64,000 nt of DNA from Anadara kagoshimensis (lineage: Eukaryota > Mollusca > Bivalvia > Arcoida > Arcidae): positions 7,242,678 to 7,306,677 of the forward strand of contig CM037874.1 in NCBI GenBank assembly GCA_021292105.1, written 5' to 3'. The notes below the pieces were generated by a model that was not told the DNA's origin, did no database searches, and saw only the letters and a program-made list of their open reading frames with translations. The position numbers and the translations under genes are program-made. Positions 1 through 11,893 of this stretch are shown here, piece after piece (positions within the stretch are counted from its first letter, which is position 1; each line of letters opens with the position of its first letter).

Positions 1-806
1 ATTTGTCAGTTCGCTCAGGTTTTACATTCTTGGCCATTCTAGAATTCTTATTCATTGAATCAAATAATGATATAAGTGAAATAATCTTGACACAGGAATG
101 AAACTCTATACTCTGCTATCCCGTTATCCTGATTATGTTGAGAAAAAAGTAAAAAAGTTTTCTCCAGAAATAAATCAAATGGTGTTGTTCAAACACAAAA
201 AGATATTAGCAGTCTGCAGCTGACGTTGGAATATTGTCATATCTAGGAGAGAAAGAGAGAGAGAGGAGAGAGAATTTGGATTTGCAGTGTCGTGTACATT
301 TTTCGTTCTGTTTAAAAATAATTCAAAAATGGTAAATCATGCAGTGTCAGATCCAGCGGGATTGCGGTAGGTTGGCGGGGAGGGGGGCACCCCAACATTT
401 GCCCCTGCTTTCCGACTTTTTTCCCTCTCGCTTACCGCAAATTGTCAAGCAACCAGTGGATGGACCAGTTAATTAGTGGTACTGATTAATTAATTCGTGT
501 ACAGGTAGGTAATTGCATTCAGGTGATGATGTAATGTACCAGTTCGCTGAGGTATGAAAGAATTCAGGTAGTGCTGACCAAGGCTTAGGTGATAATGTTA
601 TTTACATTAGGCATGAAAGAACCCAGTTAGTATTAGTAAATGACGTTAATTAGTAATACTAATTAAGACACTTCTGTCTTGTCAGAAAGCATGAATTTTA
701 AACAGGGTTGTTATCAGTACTTCAAAAATAATTCTTATTCAAGGACAGATTCCATAAAGAGTGATTCCATTAATCATAAATGAATATTGGGACCAAGGGT
801 CAGGGC

Positions 807-842
<36 letters not shown>

Positions 843-1190
843 AATTAGAATGGTACATTTTTAGCACATAAGATTATCTTTTTGTATATTTTTATAGCGC
901 AAAGTTCTATTTTCATATAAAAGTCCCAACTTTTTACATTTTTTGTACATTTTTTTTTTTTTAATTGGTTTTAATAGATAAATTCCATCTCATTTGACTT
1001 TTTATTCTATCCGTCCGTTATTGGCTTTATGGAAAAATCTAAAATGATAAGTGCTATTTTCTGGTAAAAAGGATTCTTGTGTGTTGCACCATTATACTGA
1101 TTATTTAGTATAATAATGTAATAATTTAATTAATATAATAAAATTAACTTGAATGTTCAGATGGATGTCATATAGATAATTTTAAACAAG
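1..1190. other. Intergenic, microsatellite-rich
   Basis: No open frame or splice-linked exon is convincing here. The stretch holds a GA tract at about 246-272, an (AG)n tract at 809-841 and T-rich runs near 950. Nothing else is recognised. Confidence 0.6.
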
Positions 1191-1191
1191 T

Positions 1192-1345
1192 GTGGAAAAA
1201 AGGGGAGGAAGGAGACCTTCCACTTCGGTAGCAGCCAGCTCGGTAGAGTGTCGACTGTCCGCTCCAGAAGTGGAAGGTCGCGGGTTTGGTCTCTGGCCGG
1301 GTCTGATCCAAAACTTGAAAAAGGGTAGTGACTATTCACTCGGAT
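1192..1345 (+). mobile_element. tRNA-derived SINE fragment
   Basis: A degenerate A-box-like segment (agctcggtagagtg) is followed by a B-box-like segment (gtcgcgggtttggtctc) and then ccgggtctgatcc and gggtagtgactattcac. The same order and words occur in the better preserved minus-strand SINE at 12488-12824, so this is a 5' fragment of that family. The 91-residue open frame across it is not a gene. Confidence 0.65.
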
Positions 1346-1478
1346 CCGCTTTTGAGTATGACAATGGTAATATTTTTTTAAACAGTTTTACCAGATTTAT
1401 AACAGTAGGAAATGTCGCTAGTTCTACTGTTTCAATTTGTAAAGAGTACTATTATTATAATGTTTAACATGTGCACCC

Positions 1479-1483
<5 letters not shown>

Positions 1484-1525
<42 letters not shown>
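1484..1525. repeat. (TC)n microsatellite
   Basis: About 21 uninterrupted TC dinucleotides directly downstream of the SINE fragment. Confidence 0.95.
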
Positions 1526-1529
<4 letters not shown>

Positions 1530-2620
1530 AATTGAATTAATTTCTGAAATTATTTTATTTAACATTCTCACTGTTTCCCTCATAAAACAGTCATTTAAGT
1601 TAAATGCGAGATTTTGAAGGATAGATTAAGATTATAACAAATTATCATTAAAACTCGTCCTTCCATTTTGTACAGATTATTAAATGTCGCTGGTACAATA
1701 TTATAGTTGTTTATCAAACAAGGAAATAAGTATTGGTATTACAACAAAAATGTAACTAAATTATAAAAGACAATTTTAAATAAAATTTACTTAAAATTAT
1801 TGTTTTAATTTCAAGAATTATTGAAATATTTTAATAAAAAGCAGTAGTATGATTAAGATTATACAAATAGGAATGGATATCTGATCGATAATTGATCTTT
1901 ATAAAAGTGATGTTTGCCAGTCAGATAAATAAGTGTATTACAGGTAAAGGTTTGATATGCCCGTCTTCCTTTGATCAGAAATCTTAAGTCAGTTAAATTA
2001 ACCTAAAAATTATTCCTCTCAAGAATGAAAGAGCAAACTATAATAATAATAATAATAATATAATAATAATAATAAAATATATTTTTAAATGGAGTAAAAC
2101 ATTTTATTTATATATTTTATTATTAAATCTGAAAGATTTAGAGCTAGTCACGTGATCCTTAGGCTACCGGGTACTATATAGTTTAAAAATATAAATGCAT
2201 ATTCATGTCTTCCGTGGCCTAATGGATAAGGATGTAGAGTCAGGAAAGGATGTAATCTGGGGAACTAAGGGTAGTGAGTTCAAGTCCCGCTGCGAGCGAA
2301 ATTAGATAAGTAAATTTGTAATAAATGATGTTAAATAATGTGTTCTTCTTTATTTGTGATTTCAGGACTACTTGCAAAACAACCAAAATTAGTATAAATT
2401 GATAAAGAAAAATGATTAAATAAATAAGTTTATTTTTTTATAAATTTACAAATTTTATAAATAAATAAAAAAAAAAAAAAATATAAATTTTTTTAAATAA
2501 AACAATAAAAAAATAAAACAGTGTAAGAGTATAATAAGTTAAATAATTATATTTAACATCACATTTATATAAATTTAAAATTTAAAAAAATGTAAAGAAA
2601 TTTGTTTTCTGTGTTTATTA
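1530..2620. other. Intergenic AT-rich stretch with one tRNA-like remnant
   Basis: Very AT-rich, with a (TAA)n tract at 2040-2074 and A/T runs at 2430-2600. On the plus strand about 2205-2295 looks like a tRNA or SINE head: an A-box-like tggcctaatggataagg and a B-box-like gagttcaagtcccgc. The acceptor ends do not pair and the middle is too long, so it is not called a tRNA gene. Confidence 0.45.
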
Positions 2621-2624
2621 AACG

Positions 2625-2812
2625 AATCCTTAAAGATCCTTAAAGCCGCCTTAAAGATCCTTAAAATTTCAGTTCCATTAAGGATCTTTAAGGATGTCCT
2701 TAAAGAGACCTTAAAGACACATTTAAGGTCCTTAAAGACCCCTTAAAGATCCTTAAAGCCCCATTTAATGAGTCTTTAAGGGGGCTTTAAGGATCCTTAA
2801 AGGTGACTTTTC
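2625..2812. repeat. Degenerate CCTTAAAG repeat, both orientations
   Basis: The word ccttaaaga and its complement tctttaagg recur about fifteen times with short, irregular spacing. The segment could fold on itself extensively. Its origin is not recognised. Confidence 0.7.
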
Positions 2813-3265
2813 TTCTTGTGGTACGTTGAGTGTAAAATACCTGTACTGACCGCTACATGAACTGTGTACTGACAGCTACATGAAATGTTATGTAAGGTCA
2901 CACTCACTATAGAAAACATTATAGTTACTGTTAATGTTGTCACATGTTACAGCTTCTGATATTATAACATGTATGTAGAGAAAGTCTCTGATAAGAGTTC
3001 AACCCCAAGACACTGTTTTACTTAAATCACTCATACTTTATATTGTACACAAGGAAAACATGACAGACTACCTGCATCTTAAAATGATTTTTTTTATTTT
3101 AATAACAATCCAAATAAAATAACATGTGCAAGGGACTGTGACAGTAAAGTGTACAAACATACATACAATCAAAATAGCTTTAAGAAAAGGTCCCTAAATA
3201 ATAAAACACAAGAAATTTCTTCATATACAAGTATTTACAAGGTATAAGTCACCTGGTTTACATGT

Positions 3266-3790
3266 GTATACCAAATAAGGGCCACCTTGCATAACATGTT
3301 TATACCAAATAAGGGCCACCTTACATTACATATTTATACCAAATAAGGGCCACCTTACATAACATGTTTATACCAAATAAGGGCCACCTTACATAACATA
3401 TTTATACCAAATAAGGGCCACCTAATTAACATGTTTATGCCAAATAAGGGCCACCTAATTAACATGTTTATGCCAAATAAGGGCCACCTAATTAACATGT
3501 TTATGCCAAATAAGGGCCACCTTAAATAACATATTTATACCAAATAAGGGCCACCTAATTAACATGTTTATACCAAATAAGGGCCACCTTAAATAACATG
3601 TTTATGCCAAATAAGGGTCACCTAATTAAGATGATTATATCAAATAAGGGCCATCTTACATAACCTAATTAACATGCTTATACCAAATAAGGACCACCTA
3701 ATTAACATTTTTATACCAAATAAGGGCCATTTTAAATAACATGTCTATACCAAATAAGGGCCACCTAATTAACATGTCAATACCAAGCAA
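3266..3790. repeat. Minisatellite, about 33-34 bp unit
   Basis: About sixteen tandem units built on taccaaataagggccacc followed by a short variable part (ttacataacatgttta or taattaacatgttta). The unit shares agg(g/a)ccacc and aacatg words with the larger satellite at 4010-5690, so it may be a shortened derivative. Confidence 0.9.
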
Positions 3791-4009
3791 GGGCCATTTA
3801 TTTACATGTACAAGTTAATCATGATGACAGAAATTGATAACATGTAAACGACATATAAATCAGATAAGGGTAGCCAGAAAACTTGAAATCTACTTTTTAG
3901 GGAAAATTTTTTTTATTCTTAACATCCCCAACCACCAAATTCTATATTGAATAGTTTTAAGTTTAGCTTTATTAGTCAATGCCCTTCCTTATAACTAAAC
4001 CAGTAAATA

Positions 4010-5690
4010 AAGACCACCTGTCTATACAAACCGATTATAATGTCCCCTGGGTAATCTTTAGACAGGTGTTGCTTTATATAAGTAAAGGTAAATAAAGACT
4101 ACCTGTATATAAAAACCACCTGTCTATACAGACTGGTTAACATGTTCCCTAGGTGATAAACCACCTGTCTATACAGACTAGTTAAAATGTTCCCTAGGTG
4201 ATAAACCACCTGTCTATACAGACTGGTTAAAATGTTCCCTATACAGACTTGTTAACATGTTCCCTAGGTGGTCTTTATAGACAGGTTTTGCTGTATATAA
4301 GTACCTGTATATAAGGATCATCTGTCTATACAGACTGGTTATCATGTGCCTTAGGTGGTTTTTATAGACAGGTTTTACTTATATAAGGACCACCTGTCTA
4401 TACAGACCAGACAGATTAACATGTCCCCTTGGTATTCTTTATGAACAGGATTTGATGTATATAAGTAACTGTATATAATGGCTACCTGTCTATACAGACT
4501 GGTTAACATGTGCCCTTGGTGGTCTTTATAGACAGTATTTGATGTATATTATAAACTGTATCTAAAGACTACCTGTCTATACAGACTGGTTAACATGTGC
4601 CCTTGGTGGTCTTTATAGACAGTATTTGATGTATATTATTAACTGTATATAATGGCTACCTGTCTATACAGACTGGTTAACATGTGCCCTTGGTGGTCTT
4701 TATAGACAGTATTTGATGTATATTATTAACTGTATATAATGACTACCTGTCTATACAGACTGGTTAACATGTGCCCTAGGTGGTCTATATACACAGGTTT
4801 TCATGTATATAAGTAACTGTATATAACGACTACCTGTCTATACAGACTGGTTAACATGTGCCCTAGGTGGTCTTTATAGACAGGTTTTCATGTATATAAG
4901 TAACTGTATCTAAAGACTACCTGTCTATACAGACTGGTTAATATGTGCCCTATGTGGTCTGTATAGACAGGTTTTCATGTATATAAGAACTGTATATAAA
5001 GACTATCTGTCTATACAGACTGGTTAACATGTGCCCTAGGTGGTCTATATACACAGGTTTTCATGTATATAAGTAACTGTATCTAAAGACTACCTGTCTA
5101 TACAGACTGGTTAACATGTGCCCTATGTGGTCTTTATAGACAGGTTTTCGTGTATATAAGTAAATGTATATAAAGACTACCTGTCTATACAGACTGGTTA
5201 ACATGTTCCCTATACAGACTGGTTAACATGTTCCCTAGGTGGTCTTTATAGACAGGTTTTGCTGTATATAAGTACCTATATATAACGACCACCTGTCTAT
5301 ACAGACTGGTTCATATATACCCTGGGTGGCCTTTATAGACAGATTTTACTGTATATGAGGATGACCTGTCTATACAGACCAGACAGATTAACATGTCCCC
5401 TGGGTGGCCTTTATAGAGATTTTACTGTATATAAGGACTACCTGTCTATACAGACCAGATAGATTAACATGTCTCCTGGGTGGCCTTTATAGACAGATTT
5501 TACTGTATATAAGGACTACCTGTCTATACAGACCAGATAGATTAACATGTCCCCTGGGTGGCCTTTATAGACAGATTTTACTGTATATAAGGACCACCTG
5601 TCTATACAGACCAGACATATTAGCATGTCCCCTGGGTGGTCTTTATAGACAAGTTTTTACTATATATAAGTACCTGTATGTAAGTGTTAT
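4010..5690. repeat. Satellite array, 78-87 bp unit
   Basis: About twenty tandem units. Each contains cctgtctatacagac, a linker with ttaacatgt, and ggtggtctttatagacagg, so each unit is an imperfect inverted repeat (cctgtctat versus atagacagg). The main unit is about 87 bp. Units at the right end (5360-5640) are about 78 bp and read caga(c/t)agatt. The 109-residue open frame at 5404-5733 is a by-product of the repeat. Single diverged relatives occur near 10250-10440, 40725-40805 and 47930-48020. Confidence 0.9.
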
Positions 5691-6629
5691 TCTGAAGTCT
5701 GTGAATGGTTTACACTGTTTACTGACAGCCTGACTGTACATAGACCTGTAATACAGGAAATAACAGTCTGTTAATACTCAAACACAGTATCCTGATAACT
5801 GGTAGTAATAGAACACAATGAAACTAGGATGTAAACAAGGACACTGATATAGCACATTAAAACATGTTTTCAGTTACTTGTTTGAAAATTTTTAACCAAG
5901 TGAATAAAAACTAAAGTTAACCCTGTTAAACTAAATTTTTTAATTCTAAAAACCCAAGAATCAACTATAACTCCATCAATTAAATTCCTGAATGATATTC
6001 AGTTCAGTTATCAAATTTTTAACTGGTTTTAAAAAGATCCCAAAAGCTATAGCTATATAGCAGAGCTTGAAAAATTAATTTCTGTCATAATTAAGGAAGT
6101 GTGATTCTAAGAATATCTCATAAGTTTTACATGTATTTTAAGACTTGACCAATTCTAATGTGATAGTATGGTAATTAGAATTCTGAACCTAGGTTTATTA
6201 ATAATTATATATACCAGTTTAATTTTACATCACTAGACAGACATTTCAAAATACAATTCCTTATTAGCAGTGCTTTGACCAAAATTGTAAAACCAATTCA
6301 AAACATACATATTTGTGAATTAGTTCATCAACTCAAGTACCTCAAACACAGACTTCAGAATAACCAACTATCTAAGTACCTCAAACACAGACTTCAGAAT
6401 AACCAACTATCTAGTACCTTTAGTCATAACAATCACATACAAATCATTCTTATTGTATTTTGAACAAACAGAGACACATCTAAATCAATATTACAACCTG
6501 CAATACAACTCTGCAATAATGAACACAACAATGTAAACATTATATATATAATGTACTATAAATCACTCTAATCCTGCACACAACACCAACTTGTCATAAA
6601 TTTGTTTGAATAAAGCATATACCGGTAAG
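5691..6629. other. Intergenic, with a 39-bp direct repeat
   Basis: AT-rich, with no gene seen. At about 6332-6410 a 39-bp unit beginning aagtacctcaaacacagac is present twice in tandem. Confidence 0.5.
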
Positions 6630-7492
6630 TATCCTCAAGTGCTCTAACTTCGTGGTAGCGTCAAGTTCGTGGCATTTTGTTTATACCGGATATCAATCAT
6701 AGGAAGCACATCACTGCACATGTTCAAAGTCAAAAAGGCGCCGTAAGTGTTCAACTTTCGATTTTTGTTAGAAAAAATTTAAAATGTGTTTGAAAATTAC
6801 GAAAATATGTAAAATTATCGGAAATTTCAATTTTGAGACAAATTTAACTATTCCCAAATTATTATTAAACTATCTCATTATTTTTTCGTCACATGTAAAA
6901 TATATCAAGATGTAAACTATGTCGTCTGCAAGTAGAGTCTCTGACTTATTTATCCGATCATAGTTTGAAACATTTAGTACCAGGTAAACATATTTTTTAA
7001 TGAAATCAAAAACGTGTGACACTTACGCCATTTTCAGTAAAATATATGCATTTTTCACTGTATAATATGATGTAAAAACGGGTCTAAAAACGAGGTCAAT
7101 TGCTCATGTCATACCGGAAGTGTATGATCGTCTTTTTCTTGTTATAAATTTTATTTTTTAACTAATTCTGTTGTTAATCTAAACGAGACTACTTAAAATA
7201 TATTTTTTTAATGAAAATCAGTTTTTTAGAATTAATCACGTAAAATTACATGATCCGGGAGACCTCCCACGAACTTTCCACACATTCTTCAAAACAGCAT
7301 CTAACTGGAGGGTATTGTTTACAAACGATGTTTACCGATATTTAACGAAAATAACCAAGATTATTTCCGGTTTCGAAATTGATTTGACAAGAAATTTAAA
7401 GTAAGACTCAAATGTTTATTGTTTGTTGACGATTGCCAATTAATTTTTTGACACAAACTGTTAGTACCACGAACTTAGGACACACGAGGATA
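6630..7492. mobile_element. Possible non-autonomous TIR element
   Basis: The ends form a diverged inverted repeat of about 28 bp: the left begins tatcctcaagtgctctaac and the right, read on the minus strand, begins tatcctcgtgtgtcctaag; both continue with ttcgtggta. No transposase frame lies between them. No clear target-site duplication was found, so this is tentative. Confidence 0.45.
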
Positions 7493-8387
7493 TATTATAT
7501 ATGTGGTATTCAAATCTCTGTGATCTTTGAAGCAATGATCTGATACTAACCATCAATTTTACTTTAACACATATCATTTTGTGATTCATTATACCTGTAT
7601 ATATACTCAACAAAAGTCTATTCTGAAAATAATTAACATTCAGATTTGCTGTAGCTGATCTTTCAGACTCATCTGTCTATAACATACTGTTTTCTTGACA
7701 GACCTTCTAACTCCAGTTTCACAATCATTCCTCAACTAATATTTTTCTAAACTTAAATTCAGTAATTTTTGGCAATCTTTTTTTTTTTTTGGTACTATGA
7801 AGGAACATTTTTGTCAGAACTTATTGTAATGCTATAAGCTAAACGTGATCTTCAAAACGACACCTAAAATCTCTTAACAATTAATAAAGTTATTTAAATT
7901 TCAAATTTGCCAGATTTAAGTTAAGAGTAGTTGAAAAGTATTGTGATACCAGGCCTGTAGGTCTAGGTGTCTTATTTGAGGCATAAATTTATAAAAAAAA
8001 CTTTAATTGACCAAGAAGATTGAAAAATGTGGTAAATTAAAAGCCAATATACCCAACATTGCTCTGATAATCTTTTTAATTAACTCTTACTAAATCATCA
8101 TTTCAAAATGGTAGGTACAAGTAGGTGTATATATATATATATATGAATTTAATAAATTATATATCAAACAAATAAAGCAAGGTGCTTGTGGAAAATAGTG
8201 ATTTAAAGTACAAGTATGAGATTCTTCAATTCTGATTAAATAATAGACAATTTATCACGAAAATAAAAAGTTTAAATATAAAAAAGACAAAATATGTCTA
8301 CAAGATAATTCAATTTGTAAATAGGATTCTGAGTAAAAAGTCTAAGTTAAATAAATATAAAATGAATAAATACAAAATAAATACACA
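7493..8387. other. Intergenic, no gene seen
   Basis: AT-rich sequence with a T11 run near 7780 and an (AT)n tract at 8128-8145. No supported feature. Confidence 0.5.
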
Positions 8388-8410
8388 GTACACACATTTG
8401 TGATCTTCAG

Positions 8411-8451
<41 letters not shown>

Positions 8452-8551
8452 AGTCAGTCATTATATTTAGTGTAAAGCTATTAGTTCATGGGGTTTAAAA
8501 TGTACAGATCTGAGCTCTTGAGCACAATGCACAAATTTCTGATCTTCAGAC

Positions 8552-8582
<31 letters not shown>

Positions 8583-8672
8583 TCTAAGTCATTATATTTG
8601 GTGCAAAGCTATTTGTTCATTGGGTCTAAAATGTACAGATCTGAGCCCTTGAGCACAATACACAACTTTGTG
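8388..8672. repeat. Tandem duplication around a (CT)n tract
   Basis: Two copies of a unit of about 140 bp, each with tgatcttcagacc, a long CT tract (8414-8450 and 8550-8585), cattatattt(a/g)gtg and atgtacagatctgagc. The copies are about 90% alike outside the microsatellite. Confidence 0.85.
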
Positions 8673-10800
8673 AGTTCTTAATTGAGCAGACAATAAAACA
8701 TCTGACAGATCACCAGTCACGCCCACAATGTACCGACAAAGGCCCAGCATGCTTGAATTACACACAAAAAGAATGAAAACTCTGCCTAAATTGCACTATT
8801 TAATGACATCACAGACACTAGTATGTCATTAGTTGTCTTGACGCTGCTTTAGTAGTGATAGGGGCTAGTGGTGGAAGATAAAAGGTGTGGTTAGCGATAT
8901 GTCATTTGCCAGACAACAATGTGATTGAAACTCTCTAGCATTTCTGGATGATAAACATTAGGAATAAAAAAAATTATAATATATTTGGTAGGATATTATT
9001 TTTTACTGGAAAACCCTAAAACAATGGTAGTCCATATACAATGTACATTACAATAGTCCCACACAATGTACATTATAACAGTTCCACAAAAACCATGGTG
9101 CATTTTATAAGAGAATAAAGCTTCATAGAGATGTACAACTTCCTGAAGAAATAACTTGGCTTGAGTTAACAGATATATCCAAGCTACATCAATAATCATC
9201 ATGTAAAATGACAGGTAACTAACAAATATTGCACAGACATAATAGTATTAATACAGATGAACACTGATAATATATTACACAATCCCAGAAGAATTAATTT
9301 ACAGTAAAACCTTGTTATGATGCCCTTTTTGATTTCTTTGCCATACTGTTTATCACTCATGTTATTGGTGCTCTCATAATTTCTTATCCAATCATATTGG
9401 CCAGATCTAATCTTGCCTAGTGCAATTTCTCAAGAATGCATTTACATGTATTTCATATAAATGATATGACTGTAAACACCTCACATCCACACTTTCAATA
9501 TATGTATGCTATTCCAAAGCCATAAAGGTAAAGCTATAATGTATGAAAATTATTTTGAAAATTTACAGCAGAAATTTAGAATAAATTATGATAATGGATC
9601 TGATGTCACAGGGATTTTTCTAGCCAGTCATAGGGTCTGTTCCCAATGCCAAAAAGTGCACATTTTTCCCAATTTTGTAGGTAAACATTTCTAATTGAAC
9701 TGCATTCAAATTGAATGGGAAACTCAACAAAAAGTGACCAAAATACCACCTCTCAGCACTCAGCATAGCTGGTATAGCTTCATAAAAACCCAAATTTAGA
9801 TATACAGTGATGAACATTCAAATAATTGTTACAGGTAAACCGATCTCATTTACAATAAATTATAATACATGTGTTACAATAAACATTGAACTTTCTAAAC
9901 ACACAAAACGTAAGATTATCATTAAAAGATGGCAAAATGAATATTTTCTTTTCCCCATTTTATAAATTTTGTTGACTGAGTTTTCCTAATTTCGTCCCAA
10001 GATCTCTTTCCTGATGTGGCAAGAAAAATTCCTGTGCCAGTGTCAGTATATGTTGTAGTGTAAAAAAGTCTTTCTGTACTTATACAGTGTGATGTATCTG
10101 AAAACGAATCTATCATACACATTGAGGAAAAATCTAAACCCATTACCAGTCCATTTTATCACAATTTATCAAATCTGACATCCAATAAAACACATTCAAA
10201 TTGCATGGGCACATTCATCTTACAGGAATCATGCACACAAACATCCACACAGTCAAACCTGCCTTAAAGACCAACCCTTAATATAAGGGTTTGTATATCT
10301 GCTACTAAAGGCCAGTAAACTTTTATTCCAATTTGTTTTTATACATGTTCTTTGAACCTGTACAAAAGGACCACTATCTTTAAGGGCCAATTTTGCTGGT
10401 TCTGTCAGGTAGTCGTTATAGACAGGTTTGACCGTATATTACAGTTAACAATGAAAATCTCCCTCAACACATCTAACTTGGTCATAAGTTAACACCTCCT
10501 GATTCTAAAGATAGACACAATGACACATTCAACACATACTAGTAGTAGAGGATTCCTTTACACAATATATAATGAATCAATGAATTGTAGTGTTGTTACT
10601 CTTTAGTTATTTAAGGGCTAAACATGCTGCTCAGTGTCAATATTCATTAAAAATCCATCTGATGGGCAATTTTCCTTTATTTTCTCAGTAACAATTGTCT
10701 CTATCTGAAAGTGAGTCAGGTTCAATCTTCATCAAAAGTCTGTCAAAGTTTCATGGATCAAACAGAAGCTATGGCGTGATGTGCTGACACCACACCACAA
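8673..10800. other. Intergenic, no supported gene
   Basis: Several frames of 60-73 codons occur on both strands, but none has a recognisable domain or linked splice sites. A single diverged copy of the 87-bp satellite unit lies near 10250-10440, with ggccaattttgctgg and cgttatagacaggtttgac. This could be 3' flank of the small membrane protein gene upstream on the minus strand. Confidence 0.4.
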
Positions 10801-10834
10801 GTAGATATCAGGAATGAGGTGCAATGTATTTATT

Positions 10835-11110
10835 ATTAAGAATGATATTCACAAAGTTTGCTTTGTAACACCTTGCAATAACACTGTTATTTGACATTAG
10901 GAGCATGTTAACATTCAGCATACCATCAACCCATAAGTACTGCATCTTCATGTTTATAATAAGAAAAATAACAGCTATGCTGATATGAGAGAATGATCTC
11001 AATTTACAGGTGTTACATCTTCAAGTTCAAAATAATGCAAAATTACAACTGTGCTGACTGATATGAAAGAATGGTATTAATCTATATGCCCTGCATCTTC
11101 AAGTTCAACA
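10835..11110. repeat. Local triplication touching the 3' end of a gene
   Basis: Three diverged copies of about 75-80 bp in tandem, each containing catcttca(a/t)gtt, an aac(a/t)(a/g)c(t/a)(a/g)tgc-like segment and, in the two downstream copies, gatatga(a/g)agaatg. The right-hand copy includes the last coding codons of the small membrane protein gene. The two copies to the left lie in its 3' flank. Confidence 0.6.
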
Positions 11111-11329
11111 CGACGTGCAACCACAACAGCTCCGATAATCACTGCTATTACAAAACAAAATGCAAATATATAGAAGCTTTCCTCATCAAAAACATCTGTA
11201 AATGCTGGAATATATGATGATAGTTTCCTTACAATTTTATGTTCTGCACCATCTTTAGGCAACATATTTGGTTTATACTGGTCACTTTATGGCACAGCAC
11301 AGATCAGAAGACTTCAATTGTGGTTGTTT
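11077..11329 (-). CDS. Small single-pass membrane protein, function unknown
   Basis: The frame from the ATG at 11265 to the TAA at 11077-11079 encodes 62 residues. A polar N-terminal half with SSYIPAFTDVFDEESF is followed by a clear membrane segment (about residues 31-50, FYIFAFCFVIAVIIGAVVVA) and a short charged tail with ARRVELEDAGHID, so a type III or tail-anchored topology is likely. A good acceptor (atatttacag) ends at 11330, giving a 5' UTR of about 64 bases in this exon. A possible upstream untranslated exon ends at 14441 with donor AAG|GTAAAT, which would place the transposon at 11894-13557 in an intron. I do not recognise the family. The clean open frame, codon order and splice acceptor favour a real gene. 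The coding 3' end is partly re-duplicated downstream. Confidence 0.55.
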
Positions 11330-11893
11330 CTGTAAATATAAAAGTTAAAGGAATGTATTCAATTTTAAAATGCTTTACCTAGAACACTTAACGCAACAGA
11401 GCTTCTTAATTAATCCTATAAACTGCAATAACACTTTCAGAGGGAATCAAGTGTAGGAATTTCAAGGAGGGAAGTTAGTGCTCAGCTACTGTAATGACTC
11501 AAAGCTCAGATTTATTGTAGAAAGATGGTGTAAAAATCAAGATTTTCAACAACAGTGTTAAAGCTGAAAAAGGTTTTGCCTTCTGCACATGTAAGCCACT
11601 GCTAAAGTCAGATTACAACAATATTTATTCTTTGTTCTGCAAAATCAAACACCACCAAAATATTGTATACCCATCATGTAACTTTCAACATTGAATGCAT
11701 GTCGAACAGTGAAAGAAGACATAACTGACTGTGAGACACCTATACTAGATTACATTCTATTTCTAAGGTTAAAACTAGGAACTATATCTATGGTATGACA
11801 ACTATGATGAAATATTACACTTTTACACTAGGTAATGGGAAGTGAATTTGCAAAATCAAAGCCATGCATCTCTCAGATTTATCATACAATAAA

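Noticed and set aside
2205-2295. Possible tRNA-Arg gene
   Set aside because: A- and B-box-like words are present, but the acceptor stem does not pair and the interior is too long.
5404-5733. A 109-codon plus frame with three internal repeats
   Set aside because: It lies wholly in the 78-bp satellite units; 78 is divisible by three, so the frame stays open by chance.
9922-10143. A 73-codon minus frame
   Set aside because: No domain, no signal peptide and no linked exon; it remains possible but unsupported.
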